From JAICYJ01 sp038212095 (lineage in GTDB: Bacteria; Actinomycetota; Thermoleophilia; Gaiellales; JAICJC01), in the NCBI GenBank assembly GCA_038212095.1, contig JBBQUW010000005.1, forward strand, positions 1 through 64,000: 64,000 nt of DNA. Direction: 5' to 3'. A program made the position numbers and the translations under genes. Under the pieces are notes generated by a model. That model worked only from the letters and a program-made list of their open reading frames with translations. It was not told the DNA's origin and made no database searches. This document shows, one piece after another, positions 17,955-26,051 of this stretch (position 1 is the first letter of the stretch; every line of letters begins with the position of its first letter).

Positions 17955-18727
17955 CGCAGGCCGAACCGGCGGCGGCGGGTGGCGTAAGCGTGCAGCGCGT
18001 CGCGCAGCTGCTCGCCATCGAAGTCAGGCCACAGCGTGGGAGTGAAGTGGTACTCGGCGTACGCCGCCTGCCAGAGGAGGAAGTTCGAGACGCGGAGCTC
18101 GCCGCTGGTGCGGATGACGAGATCCGGGTCGGGCATCTCGGGAGCGTACAGATGAGCCCGGAGGGCGGCCTCGTCGATCTGGTCAGGCGCAGCGCCGTCG
18201 CGCAGCAGCGCCTGGGCGGCGGCCACCAACTCGGCCCGTCCGCCGTAGTCGAAGGCCACCCACAGGTCGAGCCGGCGGTTCTCGGCGGTGCGCTGCTCGA
18301 TGTCCTGCATCAGCTCGAGCAGCGAGGCGGGGCAGCGATCGCGGCGGCCGACGAACCGCACTCGCACGCCCTGGCGGTGCAGGTCGGGGAACTCGTTGCG
18401 GATGGTGTCGGCGAACAGCTCCATCAGATCCTCCACCTCCTGCGCCGGGCGGCCCCAGTTCTCGGTCGAGAAGGCGTACACCGCCAGGCTGCGGACGCCC
18501 AGGTCGGGCGCCGCCTCGACGGTGCGCCGAAGCGCCTTGGTGCCGGCGCGGTGGCCGGCCAGCGGCGGCAGTCCCCGCCGCCGCGCCCAGCGACCGTTGC
18601 CATCCATGATGATCGCGACCGCGGTGGCCGACTCGGCCAGCGGTTCCTCCATGGACCCCGCATGCCGCAGCCGCAGCAGGCGGCGCACGCGACCGGCGGT
18701 GGCGGTCAGACCTCCACCCGGGGACAC
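17951..18727 (-). CDS. uppS: Isoprenyl (undecaprenyl) diphosphate synthase
   Basis: UppS is a cis-prenyltransferase that builds the lipid carrier for cell-wall synthesis. Signature elements are IIMDGNGRWARRRGLPPLAGH (catalytic Asp), LAVYAFSTENWGRP and the C-terminal DPDLVIRTSGELRVSNFLLWQ. The start is ambiguous: GTG 18727 gives 258 residues, ATG 18652 gives 233, and a CTG at 18709 overlaps a TGA that resembles the end of frr. The normal upstream partner frr is 9.1 kb away because an island intervenes. A TTAGAT -10 box (18768-18773) lies 8 nt before an out-of-frame 17-codon ORF (ATG 18759) that overlaps this start. Confidence 0.94.
   Translation of the reverse strand: MSPGGGLTATAGRVRRLLRLRHAGSMEEPLAESATAVAIIMDGNGRWARRRGLPPLAGHRAGTKALRRTVEAAPDLGVRSLAVYAFSTENWGRPAQEVEDLMELFADTIRNEFPDLHRQGVRVRFVGRRDRCPASLLELMQDIEQRTAENRRLDLWVAFDYGGRAELVAAAQALLRDGAAPDQIDEAALRAHLYAPEMPDPDLVIRTSGELRVSNFLLWQAAYAEYHFTPTLWPDFDGEQLRDALHAYATRRRRFGLR
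18706..18716. repeat. Left copy of 11-bp direct repeat flanking the island
   Basis: TCAGACCTCCA occurs here and again at 27836-27846. On the minus strand this is TGGAGGTCTGA, which at 27.8 kb is the last codons of frr (end of ATG, GAG, GTC, TGA). Here it precedes the uppS coding region, so a copy of the frr 3' end sits at each edge of the 9.1-kb island. Short, but unlikely by chance at both junctions. Confidence 0.5.
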
Positions 18728-18902
18728 GTCGGCGAAGAGCGATTCGGCGGCGGCGTCATCTCCGCATATCTAAGCCGATCGTCGCCCGGTGGGGCGCAGT
18801 GTCGTACCTGGCGGTTACGACCGGCCCGCATCCGTCGAGCCGCATTCGGGGCGATGGGCACGCTGGGGATAGCGCTGGGTTGGTGGTCGCCGAGACGCCG
18901 TG

Positions 18903-19829
18903 TCAGCGGCCGTCGGCCCGGACGCGCCGTGTCCAGTCGAGCGACCACAGGGCAAGCCCCATGCACAGCGCTGCCGGGACCGAGTACAGCAACACACCCC
19001 AAAAGATCACGGTTCCGCCGGTGTGAGCCCGATCGACGTCGTTCGCAACCACCGCCAGCGTCGGGAAGAGCAGCAGCCATCCGAACGCCGGCCGCGGGTC
19101 GATCGGGATCAGCAGCAACGAGAGGGCGAGCAACGCCAGCGCCGGCAGCCACAGCACGTTAAACAGCGTTGGTTGGCCCGCGGCAACCCACCCGATCGCA
19201 GTCCCGAGTATCACCAGCGCGCCGCCCACGGCGAATCCGGGACGCGGTGCCAGACGCCCCCGCCGGGCGGTCGTCGCCATGACCAGCACCACCAGAACGA
19301 GCGAGAAGGGGCCGCCATTGGATGGAACCGCCGCCTTGCCCTCACCGAACACGAGCCAGTGCGCACCCACGCCCCATGGAACGGGCGTCGTGGTCAGCCC
19401 GACACGGTCGGCGCGGAACAGCACGAGTAACGCGAGCGCTGCGACCGTCGCTGTCCGTCGCAGGCCGATCGCCAGCGCCAGCACGACGGAGACGGCGGCC
19501 GCATCGACCGCCAGCCACCAGGCATCGAGCGCGCCAGCGGCACGAACGCTCAGGATCGAGCCGGTGGCCATCACCGCCAAGGCGAGGATCGCCAGAACGA
19601 AGCCGGCAGTGGCCACGCCCGAACGAAGCAACCCGAATACGCCGTCCTGGCCGATCGTCATGACGCGGATCCGCCAACCGTGCAGCATCGACCCACACAG
19701 CTCGCGACCGCTCGCCCTGCCACCTGCGACTTCGAGTTGAACGGCGATGATCTCCTCGCCCCGTTCGGCTCGGTAGACCTGCGGATACGCGCGCAGTGCG
19801 ATCCGGTACAGGCGCTCGACGCGAGTCAC
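18903..19829 (-). CDS. HAAS-type N-terminus fused to an eight-helix membrane protein
   Basis: The 308-residue protein begins with a soluble helical segment (VERLYRIALRAYPQVYRAERGEEIIAV) that resembles the HAAS/permease-prefix domain found beside PadR regulators. About eight hydrophobic helices follow (roughly residues 70-300). The GTG start overlaps the padR stop as GTGA, so regulator and membrane protein are co-translated. HAAS domains are known to relay signals to PadR-type repressors, so a membrane stimulus may be sensed here. The membrane part matches no family I recognise. It ends 175 bp from uppS. Confidence 0.65.
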   Translation of the reverse strand: MTRVERLYRIALRAYPQVYRAERGEEIIAVQLEVAGGRASGRELCGSMLHGWRIRVMTIGQDGVFGLLRSGVATAGFVLAILALAVMATGSILSVRAAGALDAWWLAVDAAAVSVVLALAIGLRRTATVAALALLVLFRADRVGLTTTPVPWGVGAHWLVFGEGKAAVPSNGGPFSLVLVVLVMATTARRGRLAPRPGFAVGGALVILGTAIGWVAAGQPTLFNVLWLPALALLALSLLLIPIDPRPAFGWLLLFPTLAVVANDVDRAHTGGTVIFWGVLLYSVPAALCMGLALWSLDWTRRVRADGR

Positions 19830-20170
19830 GCCGGGCGCACCCGGGCACGTAGCGGCACGCCCTCAACGATATCTGCGGCGCTTCTCAGTGTCCGCGCCTC
19901 TGCTCTCACACGCGCGTTGCCCTCGTCGGTGATGTGGTAATACCGCCGCGGCCGGCCGGCGACCACCTCCTCGCGGTCTCGCTCGACCAGGCCGTCCGCC
20001 ACCAACCGGTCGAGCGCGCCGTACAGGGTGCCGGCGGTGATCCTGACCCGACCGTCGGTCAGCTCAGCGACACGGCGGACGATGCCGTAGCCGTGCAGTG
20101 GGCCGCCAAGCAGCGCGGCGACGATGAAATACGTGGGCTCTCCGAGGCGACCTGATCTGGGGCGAGGCAT
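19826..20170 (-). CDS. PadR-family transcriptional regulator
   Basis: A 114-residue winged-helix repressor. Typical PadR features are EPTYFIVAALLGGPLHGYGI, RITAGTLYGALDRLVADGLVERD and GRPRRYYHITDEGNARV. The ATG at 20170 is chosen because PRPRSGRLGEPTYF is the family start and because TATTCT lies 6 nt upstream (leaderless). An imperfect inverted repeat overlaps that -10 box, so autoregulation is likely. It heads a two-gene unit with the HAAS membrane protein. Confidence 0.9.
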   Translation of the reverse strand: MPRPRSGRLGEPTYFIVAALLGGPLHGYGIVRRVAELTDGRVRITAGTLYGALDRLVADGLVERDREEVVAGRPRRYYHITDEGNARVRAEARTLRSAADIVEGVPLRARVRPA

Positions 20171-20176
20171 CGCGTT

Positions 20177-20200
20177 AGAATACATCGTACGGTGATGCAT
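20177..20200. promoter_or_regulatory. padR promoter with probable PadR operator
   Basis: Arms ATACATC (20180-20186) and GATGCAT (20194-20200) are complementary at six of seven positions with a 7-bp spacer. The repeat overlaps the padR -10 box (minus strand TATTCT, 20177-20182). PadR operators are often of this ATGYAT-type dyad; binding by this PadR is inferred. Confidence 0.45.
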
Positions 20201-20272
20201 CGCAAGTCGATCATGGAGATGTACCCAACGTGCGGCGAAGGCTGAAAGCAAGCGAGCTGGCCTCAGCCGTGA

Positions 20273-20286
20273 TAGCGTACACGCTA
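20273..20286 (+). promoter_or_regulatory. Palindrome over the -10 box and start codon of the next gene
   Basis: TAGCGT-AC-ACGCTA is a perfect 6-bp inverted repeat. Its left arm is a TANNNT -10 box (20273-20278), 7 nt before the ATG at 20286, and its right arm ends on the A of that ATG. A protein bound here would block both transcription and a leaderless start. Confidence 0.4.
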
Positions 20287-20600
20287 TGATAAACTGGCAG
20301 CGTGCGGCAGTCCCTACCGCGGTCTGTGGCCTGCTCGGGTCGGGAATCGCGTTCGCGCTTGCTTGGGGTAACGGCCTCGGCACATGCAACGTGACGACCG
20401 CCCCCCACGACAACTCTATGGGGCTGCTTCGAGCCGCGCTGTCCATCGCAGTCGCTGACCTCGCGCTGTGTGTCGGAGCGTGGCAACCCCTCCGAGACAG
20501 GGACGAGCGAATATGGATACCAGTGATCGGCATAGCGAGTGCAGTACTGTGCGGAGTTACACTCGCACTGCTCGCCGGTGTGAACTTCCGGGGCTGCTGA
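20286..20600 (+). CDS. Small membrane protein (104 aa), function unknown
   Basis: About three hydrophobic segments: residues 8-28 (VPTAVCGLLGSGIAFALAWG), roughly 46-66 and 77-100 (WIPVIGIASAVLCGVTLALL). The loop TCNVTTAPHDNSM has a Cys that may face outside. It is divergent from padR with 115 bp between the ATGs. The start is supported by a -10 box 7 nt upstream, inside a palindrome. I recognise no family; it belongs to the accessory island. Confidence 0.55.
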   Translation: MINWQRAAVPTAVCGLLGSGIAFALAWGNGLGTCNVTTAPHDNSMGLLRAALSIAVADLALCVGAWQPLRDRDERIWIPVIGIASAVLCGVTLALLAGVNFRGC

Positions 20601-20624
20601 GGCAGACCACCAGCGAGATTCGTC

Positions 20625-21038
20625 TCATCGGCTTCTTGGACGCCGAGCGCTTCGGTGCACGATGAAGCCGACAACGCCCGCCGTCGCGAGGACGAGGCCG
20701 GCTACGAGGAGCGGACGCGGATCCGAATAGTCGCCGCACTCGATACCGGGATACTGCCGCGTGCCGATTGAGTGGCAGTACTGACCCGGCCCGTGCCGCT
20801 GGACGTAGGCTGTGAAACACAGCAGCAACCCAACTCCGGTCATCGCGCCCCAAGCATCCTCCACGCGTCTGCGTCCCCGACCGAGGAGCCATGCGACCAG
20901 CGCCGCGAATGGCAGCGCTAGTGGGAACGAGACAAGGCCGAAGGCCACCCCGAGGCCGATGACGGCCCAACCGCCGAACCACAACCAGTCTCGCACTGTT
21001 CGCTGGTCTCCCACTACGCACAGTATTACGAGTCTCAT
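20625..21038 (-). CDS. Membrane protein (137 aa), function unknown
   Basis: About four hydrophobic helices (WLWFGGWAVIGLGVAFGLV, ALPFAALVAWLLG, WGAMTGVGLLLCFTAYV, LLVAGLVLATAGVVGFIV). Between the third and fourth is an exported-looking loop with two Cys (YCHSIGTRQYPGIECGDY). The ATG overlaps the stop of the upstream gene as ATGA, so the two form a unit. It converges on the gene at 20286 with a 24-bp gap. A start at a later in-frame codon would not change the picture. No family recognised. Confidence 0.55.
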   Translation of the reverse strand: MRLVILCVVGDQRTVRDWLWFGGWAVIGLGVAFGLVSFPLALPFAALVAWLLGRGRRRVEDAWGAMTGVGLLLCFTAYVQRHGPGQYCHSIGTRQYPGIECGDYSDPRPLLVAGLVLATAGVVGFIVHRSARRPRSR

Positions 21039-21637
21039 GAGCGCGTGACCGTGAAATTTGCTACTTCACAGGCGTGGCAGCCCACTCCGATTCCGTAGGT
21101 GCCGGGAACGACCGACCGCGTCTTGCCTTGGGACTGGAAACAGCCGCCACGGGCACTGACGGTGAACCACCCAGCGGCTCGTCCCTGGCCGAGGAGCCGC
21201 ATCCGAGAGGGGCCACCCGCCATCAACTCGCAGCCTAAAGGCCCGCCGAAGTCGCGGATCAAGAACACCCAGGCTGGTTGTGTGATCTCGTCCTGAAACC
21301 CTCGCAAGCAGTCGATAACGATGCTGACGCGGGTGCCAACCGGGCCGTGGTCAGGCACAACGACGCCATGCGGCACGGTGCCGGGGAGTCCTCCGCCGCA
21401 CGATTGCGTGTGCAGAACCTGTTCCCGCGCCTTGTGCAGCGCGGCGGTCACTCGCTGGGAGTGACGTTGCGTAGCGGCGATCTGACTCGCCAACCGGATG
21501 TTTCGGGTCGTGGCAGCGTTCAAATCGCGCACGGCCCTGTCACGCGCTCCGGTCACGTGCACGGCGACGACAGCGAGCGTGACCACCGCTGCGGCCAACC
21601 CCGCCGCCAAGAACACCACCGGCCGTCGTCCCACCAC
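21035..21637 (-). CDS. Membrane-anchored exported protein (200 aa), function unknown
   Basis: Starting at GTG 21637 (or the next codon, GTG 21634) the protein has an N-terminal hydrophobic anchor (VVFLAAGLAAAVVTLAVVAV). A coiled-coil-like stretch follows (RDRAVRDLNAATTRNIRLAS), then a Cys-containing beta-rich domain (PDHGPVGTRVSIVIDC onward) with six further Cys towards the C-terminus. The extracellular domain may be disulfide-stabilised. The open frame upstream of the GTG lacks a promoter-like signal and overlaps the GNAT gene. No family is recognised. Confidence 0.5.
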   Translation of the reverse strand: MVGRRPVVFLAAGLAAAVVTLAVVAVHVTGARDRAVRDLNAATTRNIRLASQIAATQRHSQRVTAALHKAREQVLHTQSCGGGLPGTVPHGVVVPDHGPVGTRVSIVIDCLRGFQDEITQPAWVFLIRDFGGPLGCELMAGGPSRMRLLGQGRAAGWFTVSARGGCFQSQGKTRSVVPGTYGIGVGCHACEVANFTVTRS

Positions 21638-21733
21638 CTGACGACCGTACCACGGACAATGAGCCACCGAACCGCGTGCGCGGCCCGTTGGCGGTTTGAT
21701 GCGCTGAGGATGAGTTGCAGTAGCCTTGGCTCG

Positions 21734-22252
21734 ATGGCGAACGTCGCGTTGCGCCCTGGGACCGCGAGTGATCGTGGTTTCCTGCGAGAGATGCTGTATG
21801 AGGCGGTCTGGCCGGTGTCGCCGCGACCTCCGATCACGGCGCTCGATGGTCGAACTGATCTGCTGGGGACGCTGCCGGACTGGTCGCGGCGTGGAGATGG
21901 CGCGGTGATCGCAGACTGCGAGGGTGTCTTGGTCGGGGCGGCGTGGTATCGATTGTTCACCGTCGATGACCACGCCTACGGGTTCGTCGATGCCGAGACG
22001 CCAGAACTGGGAATCGCGGTACGCCCGGACTGGCGTGGCCGAGGAATCGGCCGCAGCCTCCTATCCGCGCTCGTTGCGAGTGCCAGCGTCGAAGGGCATC
22101 CCCGCCTCAGCCTCTGCACCGAGCGCGGAAACGCTAGAGCTTTGCACGTGTACGAGTCGCTCGGGTTTCGGATCGTCGGCTCGGTGCCCGACACCGATGA
22201 CCAGGGCATCATCATGGCAACCGTCAGGCACCGATCGCGCCCTAACCGCTGA
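21734..22252 (+). CDS. GNAT-family N-acetyltransferase
   Basis: A 172-residue acetyl-CoA-dependent acyltransferase. Motif A is clear (ELGIAVRPDWRGRGIGRSLL, with the R-G-x-G-x-G/R-S pyrophosphate loop), followed by LSLCTERGNARALHVYESLGFRIVG. The N-terminal part (LRPGTASDRGFLREMLYEAV) is typical of acetyltransferases acting on small molecules or protein N-termini. The substrate is unknown. TAGCCT lies 7 nt before the ATG (leaderless). It overlaps no other supported gene and belongs to the island. Confidence 0.85.
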   Translation: MANVALRPGTASDRGFLREMLYEAVWPVSPRPPITALDGRTDLLGTLPDWSRRGDGAVIADCEGVLVGAAWYRLFTVDDHAYGFVDAETPELGIAVRPDWRGRGIGRSLLSALVASASVEGHPRLSLCTERGNARALHVYESLGFRIVGSVPDTDDQGIIMATVRHRSRPNR

Positions 22253-22337
22253 TCGAGGCGCGATCCATCGACGTGTTCTCGCGACGTGCGCTGCGAACGC
22301 CGCCGACGCTCGCTATCGGCGCGTGCGAGTCCTTCCT

Positions 22338-22652
22338 TCAGGTCGATCGCCGTACCCGTCGCGCGAACCATCCTCCGGTCGCGCCGACAAGCCATCCGCC
22401 CAGGTTGAGTCCAAGCACCGCGACCGGAAGGGGCGGCCACCACCATCGCCCCCAGATGTATTCGCAGTCCCCACAGTCCTTATGGTTGGGGTCGGTGCCC
22501 GCAGTCAGCAGGCTGAGGGCGAACCACGCTGCCGTGAGCACGACTCCAAGCAGAACCACGGCCCCGTAGCGGCGGCGAGTGGTGGCGCTGGCAACGGCGA
22601 TAGCGAAGGCGATCACGAAAGCGCCGCCACCGAGGTACAGCAAGCCGGTCAC
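22338..22652 (-). CDS. Small membrane protein (104 aa) with CGDC loop, function unknown
   Basis: Three hydrophobic segments (YLGGGAFVIAFAIAVASA, YGAVVLLGVVLTAAWFALSLL, PPLPVAVLGLNLGGWLVG) separated by the loop GTDPNHKDCGDCEYIWGRWWW. The CxxC and tryptophan-rich loop could be redox-active or metal-binding, but this is only inferred. It faces the GNAT gene tail to tail. No family recognised. Confidence 0.5.
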   Translation of the reverse strand: MTGLLYLGGGAFVIAFAIAVASATTRRRYGAVVLLGVVLTAAWFALSLLTAGTDPNHKDCGDCEYIWGRWWWPPLPVAVLGLNLGGWLVGATGGWFARRVRRST

Positions 22653-23195
22653 GTCAGAGCGATCCGTGACCAGTCACCGGGCTCGATGTACACACGCGAT
22701 CCCCTGCTAATTGACGTTGGATGGGTTCCACCAGGGCCTGTTCATCCGAGCAGCGCCGCCATCAGCCGGCACGCCCGACACTGGTTCGACGGGGCTGCTC
22801 TTCTGTGTCGTGCCAAGGGTCAGACCTGTTTATCTCCGTTGTAAAACCGGTAGCAGCCATCGTTCTGAACCACCACGTAGTCGTAGGTCGTCGAGAACGC
22901 GGAGTGCGGGCCATGCCCATCCCAAGACGAACGCCGACCAGCACAACCATCGACCGCCAGATCGGTACAACGCTCCCGCCACATACCTACCGACGCTACA
23001 CGCCTGGGAAGGGTTCCACCAACCTCGCCCGCTCCTTCACGGCGTGGACAAGGCTATCCCGAGTCGCCTGCCGACTTCCAGAGCCGCCACCGGTACCAGG
23101 TCGCGCCCAGGCCCACTGCCAGCAGTGCCACGTCCATGCCACTCGCCGCCCAGAAAGAGTCGCGTGGATGCCGAGCGAAAGCACGATAGTTCTGG
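22653..23195. other. Gene-poor stretch with short protein-like fragments
   Basis: No complete gene is supported here. On the minus strand two fragments look protein-derived: a 54-codon frame at 22820-22984 and a hydrophobic segment just downstream of the lipoprotein (DVALLAVGLGATWYRWRLW, in the frame ending at 23054). The second could be a frameshifted tail of a membrane protein. The plus-strand frames across this region have no recognisable motifs. Confidence 0.4.
22820..22984 (-). pseudogene. 54-codon fragment resembling a secreted-protein C-terminus
   Basis: ATG 22984 to TGA 22820. The end reads FSTTYDYVVVQNDGCYRFYN, a beta-strand pattern with one Cys that looks like the C-terminal end of a larger exported protein. 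There is no signal peptide, promoter-like box or RBS. I regard it as a remnant, though a short intact gene cannot be excluded. Confidence 0.25.
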
Positions 23196-24233
23196 TTAGC
23201 AAGTCGTCGAACGGGACGCCGGGCGCACCACAGTCCAGGAACCAGGGCCACGACCGAGCGGAAGCGGCGTCGGTGTTATGGATCCGCTGGCGACGCTGAG
23301 CACGCTCCAGACGTCGGGGTGAGACGCCGTTACGACCAGGGCGCGGCCGTCGTCGAGCGCTAGGAGGGCGCCGAGGATAGCGCCGTCGCCCGGGTCGTGC
23401 ACGATCCGATACCTTGTCACCGTTCGTGAGGTGGGAGCTGGGCACAGCGACCACAGCCGCACGGTTGCGTAGGCCGCGGCCGCGGCCGCTGAGGCGACCA
23501 GCACGCTGCGCGGCGTCAGCCACGCCGGTGGGAAATCCCCGTCGGACTGCCCGATTGAAAGGAACCGTGACCAGTGAAGTACGTCGCCACGCAACCCCAT
23601 ATCCTGGTCGTACAGCATCTCGAATGTCGGCGGCCCCACCTGCCGCAACACCGTCAGTTCGCTGTTGGCCGATCCCGGATACCCTGTCGCGACATCTGGC
23701 GTCTCACCTCCGTGGAGTTGAACCGCTACCGCAGCCGAGGTGTCAGGCGACGTCTGCATCCAGAGTCGCCGAGCGCCCGAGTCTGATGTCGTGAAGAACC
23801 AGCGCGGCTGGGCCGCGCGATTGCCCGGCGGTCGCAGGAACACAGGCTGCTGGTAGAGCTGTCCCGCGTAGAGGGTCGTGATGCGGCCGTCCGGGCGCAG
23901 GTCGTATACCGCCTGTCGATTGCCCGATCCGGCGACGTAGCCGAGTTCATGTCCAATCGGCGAGGCCGCAACCGTCACCACACGCAACTTCGGATGCAAC
24001 CAGAGGAGCCGACGGCGGCCGTCAAGCCTGTAGCCCCAGAGGCGCGTGCCGTCGTCATAGAGCAGCGTGCCCGGCGCAACAGCCGTCGCCGGCCAGTGGC
24101 TGCCAAGCAGATTCGGCGTTGAGTTCGACGCGGCGGTACTCGTCGTCGGAATCGAAGCCGAACCTGCACCTTGGTGCCCGCACGCCGAGAGCAGCGCGCA
24201 CGCGGTGACACCGAAGAGGAGTCGCTTCCCCAT
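23196..24233 (-). CDS. Lipoprotein with WD/beta-propeller-like body, function unknown
   Basis: Starting at ATG 24233 the 345-residue product has a lipoprotein signal peptide (MGKRLLFGVTACALLSACG, lipobox LSAC with Cys18). A Ser/Thr/Ala linker follows, then repeats such as LLYDDGTRLWGYRLDGRRRL and DLRPDGRITTLYAGQ that suggest propeller blades. A hydrophobic Ala-rich stretch (VLVASAAAAAAYATVRLW) lies near residue 260. The protein would be anchored outside the membrane. The extreme C-terminus may be altered by a frameshift, because hydrophobic protein-like sequence continues in another frame downstream. Confidence 0.55.
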   Translation of the reverse strand: MGKRLLFGVTACALLSACGHQGAGSASIPTTSTAASNSTPNLLGSHWPATAVAPGTLLYDDGTRLWGYRLDGRRRLLWLHPKLRVVTVAASPIGHELGYVAGSGNRQAVYDLRPDGRITTLYAGQLYQQPVFLRPPGNRAAQPRWFFTTSDSGARRLWMQTSPDTSAAVAVQLHGGETPDVATGYPGSANSELTVLRQVGPPTFEMLYDQDMGLRGDVLHWSRFLSIGQSDGDFPPAWLTPRSVLVASAAAAAAYATVRLWSLCPAPTSRTVTRYRIVHDPGDGAILGALLALDDGRALVVTASHPDVWSVLSVASGSITPTPLPLGRGPGSWTVVRPASRSTTC

Positions 24234-24561
24234 CGGGCGGCACCTATCGAACCATTGCAACATCGGAAGATCTTAACCCGGCCCGCCGGTCGGAGTGCGC
24301 CCGCAGCGTGTCGATTGTGTATCAGCGTCAGCGTTGCGGCGTGGCGATTCCCCGGGCGTTCCGGCCCCACCAACAGGAGGGAGTGAAGACGGGGCCCGCA
24401 GCTTTAGAAGCGATCAACAGACGGAAGTGCGGCCTGGCCGAACAACGGCCGTCTCTACCAAACTCAGCGAGATGCGGTTGGCCAGCGCTACGTACTCGGC
24501 GCGCGGAGGGCGCCATGTGCCAGGAACGCGCGGCTGGCAGAAGCGACCTGCGCCCCCACCA

Positions 24562-24800
24562 TCAGCGCCAGGTGCGCCGCCGCATGCGCCGCCACGTGAT
24601 GGTGCTGACCATCTCGCGAACGACCGCCCCGAATCCGTGGGTCACCAGGGTCATTGTCTGGCCGGTGTTCGCTACGACCTTGACCGCCGGGAACCGGGTG
24701 ATGGCCACGCGCCATCAGGTCACGCATAACCCGCCCCTCACCACACCCGACCTCCAGTGTCCGTCGCCCAGGCGCACGGCCGATCTGGTCGAAGAACTCG
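24562..24800 (-). pseudogene. Remnant of a class I SAM-dependent methyltransferase
   Basis: One frame reads FFDQIGRAPGRRTLEVGCG followed by EGRVMRDLMARGHHPV (about 24799-24692). That is motif I (LEVGCGEG) and the following helix of a class I methyltransferase, including the R-GH start of strand 2. The acidic residue that should end strand 2 and all later motifs are missing. The sequence continues in a different frame to the stop at 24562. Upstream there is no proper N-terminus. It is best read as a degraded gene inside the island. Confidence 0.45.
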
Positions 24801-24965
24801 ACGTTTCGCAGGCGGGCGTACCGAACCTTGGCCCCAGTGGCGGACCGCCCGCGCAGCGGCAGTCGTGGTAGGAACGTACCTCGCATCGGTCTGTCGCCCA
24901 CACGCCTTCGGCGCGACACGGTGATTGTCGGGGCGAGGGGGTGACCCCCGCCCCGACATGAAGGG

Positions 24966-25709
24966 CTACCGAGTTAGTCGCACGGTTGCTTGCGCCGTGC
25001 TGGACACCCCGACGCCGTAGTTGGGGTCATAGCCGCTGGCGGTGATGGTGGCCGCGGCTTTGGCTGGGTTGAATGGTGCGCTACTGTTGGGCGCGATGGT
25101 CATCGTCCAGGTGGTCGGCGTGGTCGAGCAGGACACCTGTTGGCTGCCAGATCCGCTGACCAGCAGGGTGCGGGAGGCGCGCTGCGTCAAGGATCCGTCG
25201 AGGTTCACGTTTACCGCCTCGTTGCAGGTGACGGTGCCAGTGATCGTGGCGTTGCCGGTGACCCGACTGACGGTGCCCTTCGACGCGATCTTGAACGTTA
25301 CCGCCAGCGCCGGGGGAGGTGGCGGATTGTCGATGCGGATCTCGCCCCGCAGTGCCTGCGTCGCACCTTCGCAGTGCTGCTCGAACGTCGCGTCGAAGGT
25401 TTGCACGTACCCGCTGGGGCCATACACCGCATCAAGGACGGTGAAGGTGCCGATCGACTGGTTGCACCCACGACCGTTCCCGAATATCGAGAGGCCAGGG
25501 CCAGCGCCGTTGAAGGGGTAGCGAGTGGCGTCGGTGTAGGTGCCAGGGACAAGCTGTTGACCATCGGGTGCCTGCATGTCCACATACCACCAGTCACCGT
25601 TGTAGCCCGTGATGCTCGCGGTGAACGTGTGCCCGTCGCTTTGCGCGGAGATCTCATCAGGCGGTACGGTGTAGAGATACTCTTGGCCTCCTCCGATGTA
25701 GTCACCCAC
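24966..25709 (-). CDS. 5'-truncated exported beta-sandwich protein, function unknown
   Basis: The 247-residue frame contains two beta-rich domains. The first (YIGGGQEYLYTVPPDE to ATFEQHCEGATQALRGEI) is followed by a PPPPP linker and a second Ser/Thr-rich domain (VTFKIASKGTVSRVTGNATI onward). Such domains are normally exported, yet no signal peptide precedes GTG 25709. The same frame continues upstream with a domain-like strand (AYGSFSLV) but meets a stop at 25794 without any ATG, GTG or TTG. I therefore think the original 5' end was lost. Confidence 0.5.
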   Translation of the reverse strand: MGDYIGGGQEYLYTVPPDEISAQSDGHTFTASITGYNGDWWYVDMQAPDGQQLVPGTYTDATRYPFNGAGPGLSIFGNGRGCNQSIGTFTVLDAVYGPSGYVQTFDATFEQHCEGATQALRGEIRIDNPPPPPALAVTFKIASKGTVSRVTGNATITGTVTCNEAVNVNLDGSLTQRASRTLLVSGSGSQQVSCSTTPTTWTMTIAPNSSAPFNPAKAAATITASGYDPNYGVGVSSTAQATVRLTR

Positions 25710-25739
25710 GAGAGAGAACGAGCCGTACGCGGCCCCCCT

Positions 25740-25768
25740 TGCCGAGTTGCAAGAGGGAACCCTCGGCA
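25740..25768. repeat. Inverted repeat at the broken 5' end
   Basis: TGCCGAG (25740-25746) and CTCGGCA (25762-25768) form a perfect 7-bp inverted repeat with a 15-nt loop. It lies just upstream of the truncated exported-protein gene and may mark the junction where its 5' end was lost. Confidence 0.35.
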
Positions 25769-26051
25769 GGCGACGGCCCCACCGACAGCAATCTCAGCAA
25801 ACCCTATCTCGCACTTGCCCTCGTCCCTTGCTCGCCCGCCCGTGGTGGGATTTGGCAGCCAGGCAGCCCACGACGCAGCCGTGTTGATGGGGCAGTAGGC
25901 CGGTCAGAGGCGGCCCTCGACTGGCGCGGCGTTGGCTCCGCGATTCCTCAGGTTCATGGCCGTTGGGATCAGGGTTCGGCTGGGTAGGGCGGATCGATGC
26001 TGAGTTCCTCCGGTCTGAGTTCCTTTATCGGTCTGCCTTGCTCGCGGCGCA

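Noticed and set aside
18706..18759. A 17-codon leaderless ORF just upstream of uppS
   Set aside because: ATG 18759 follows TTAGAT by 8 nt, so it could be a leader peptide. It is short and partly created by the repeat at the island edge, so I do not annotate it as a gene.
23054..23251. A minus-strand frame with a hydrophobic segment behind the lipoprotein gene
   Set aside because: It may be a real fragment of a membrane protein, but it overlaps the lipoprotein end, lacks a proper start, and no family is recognised.
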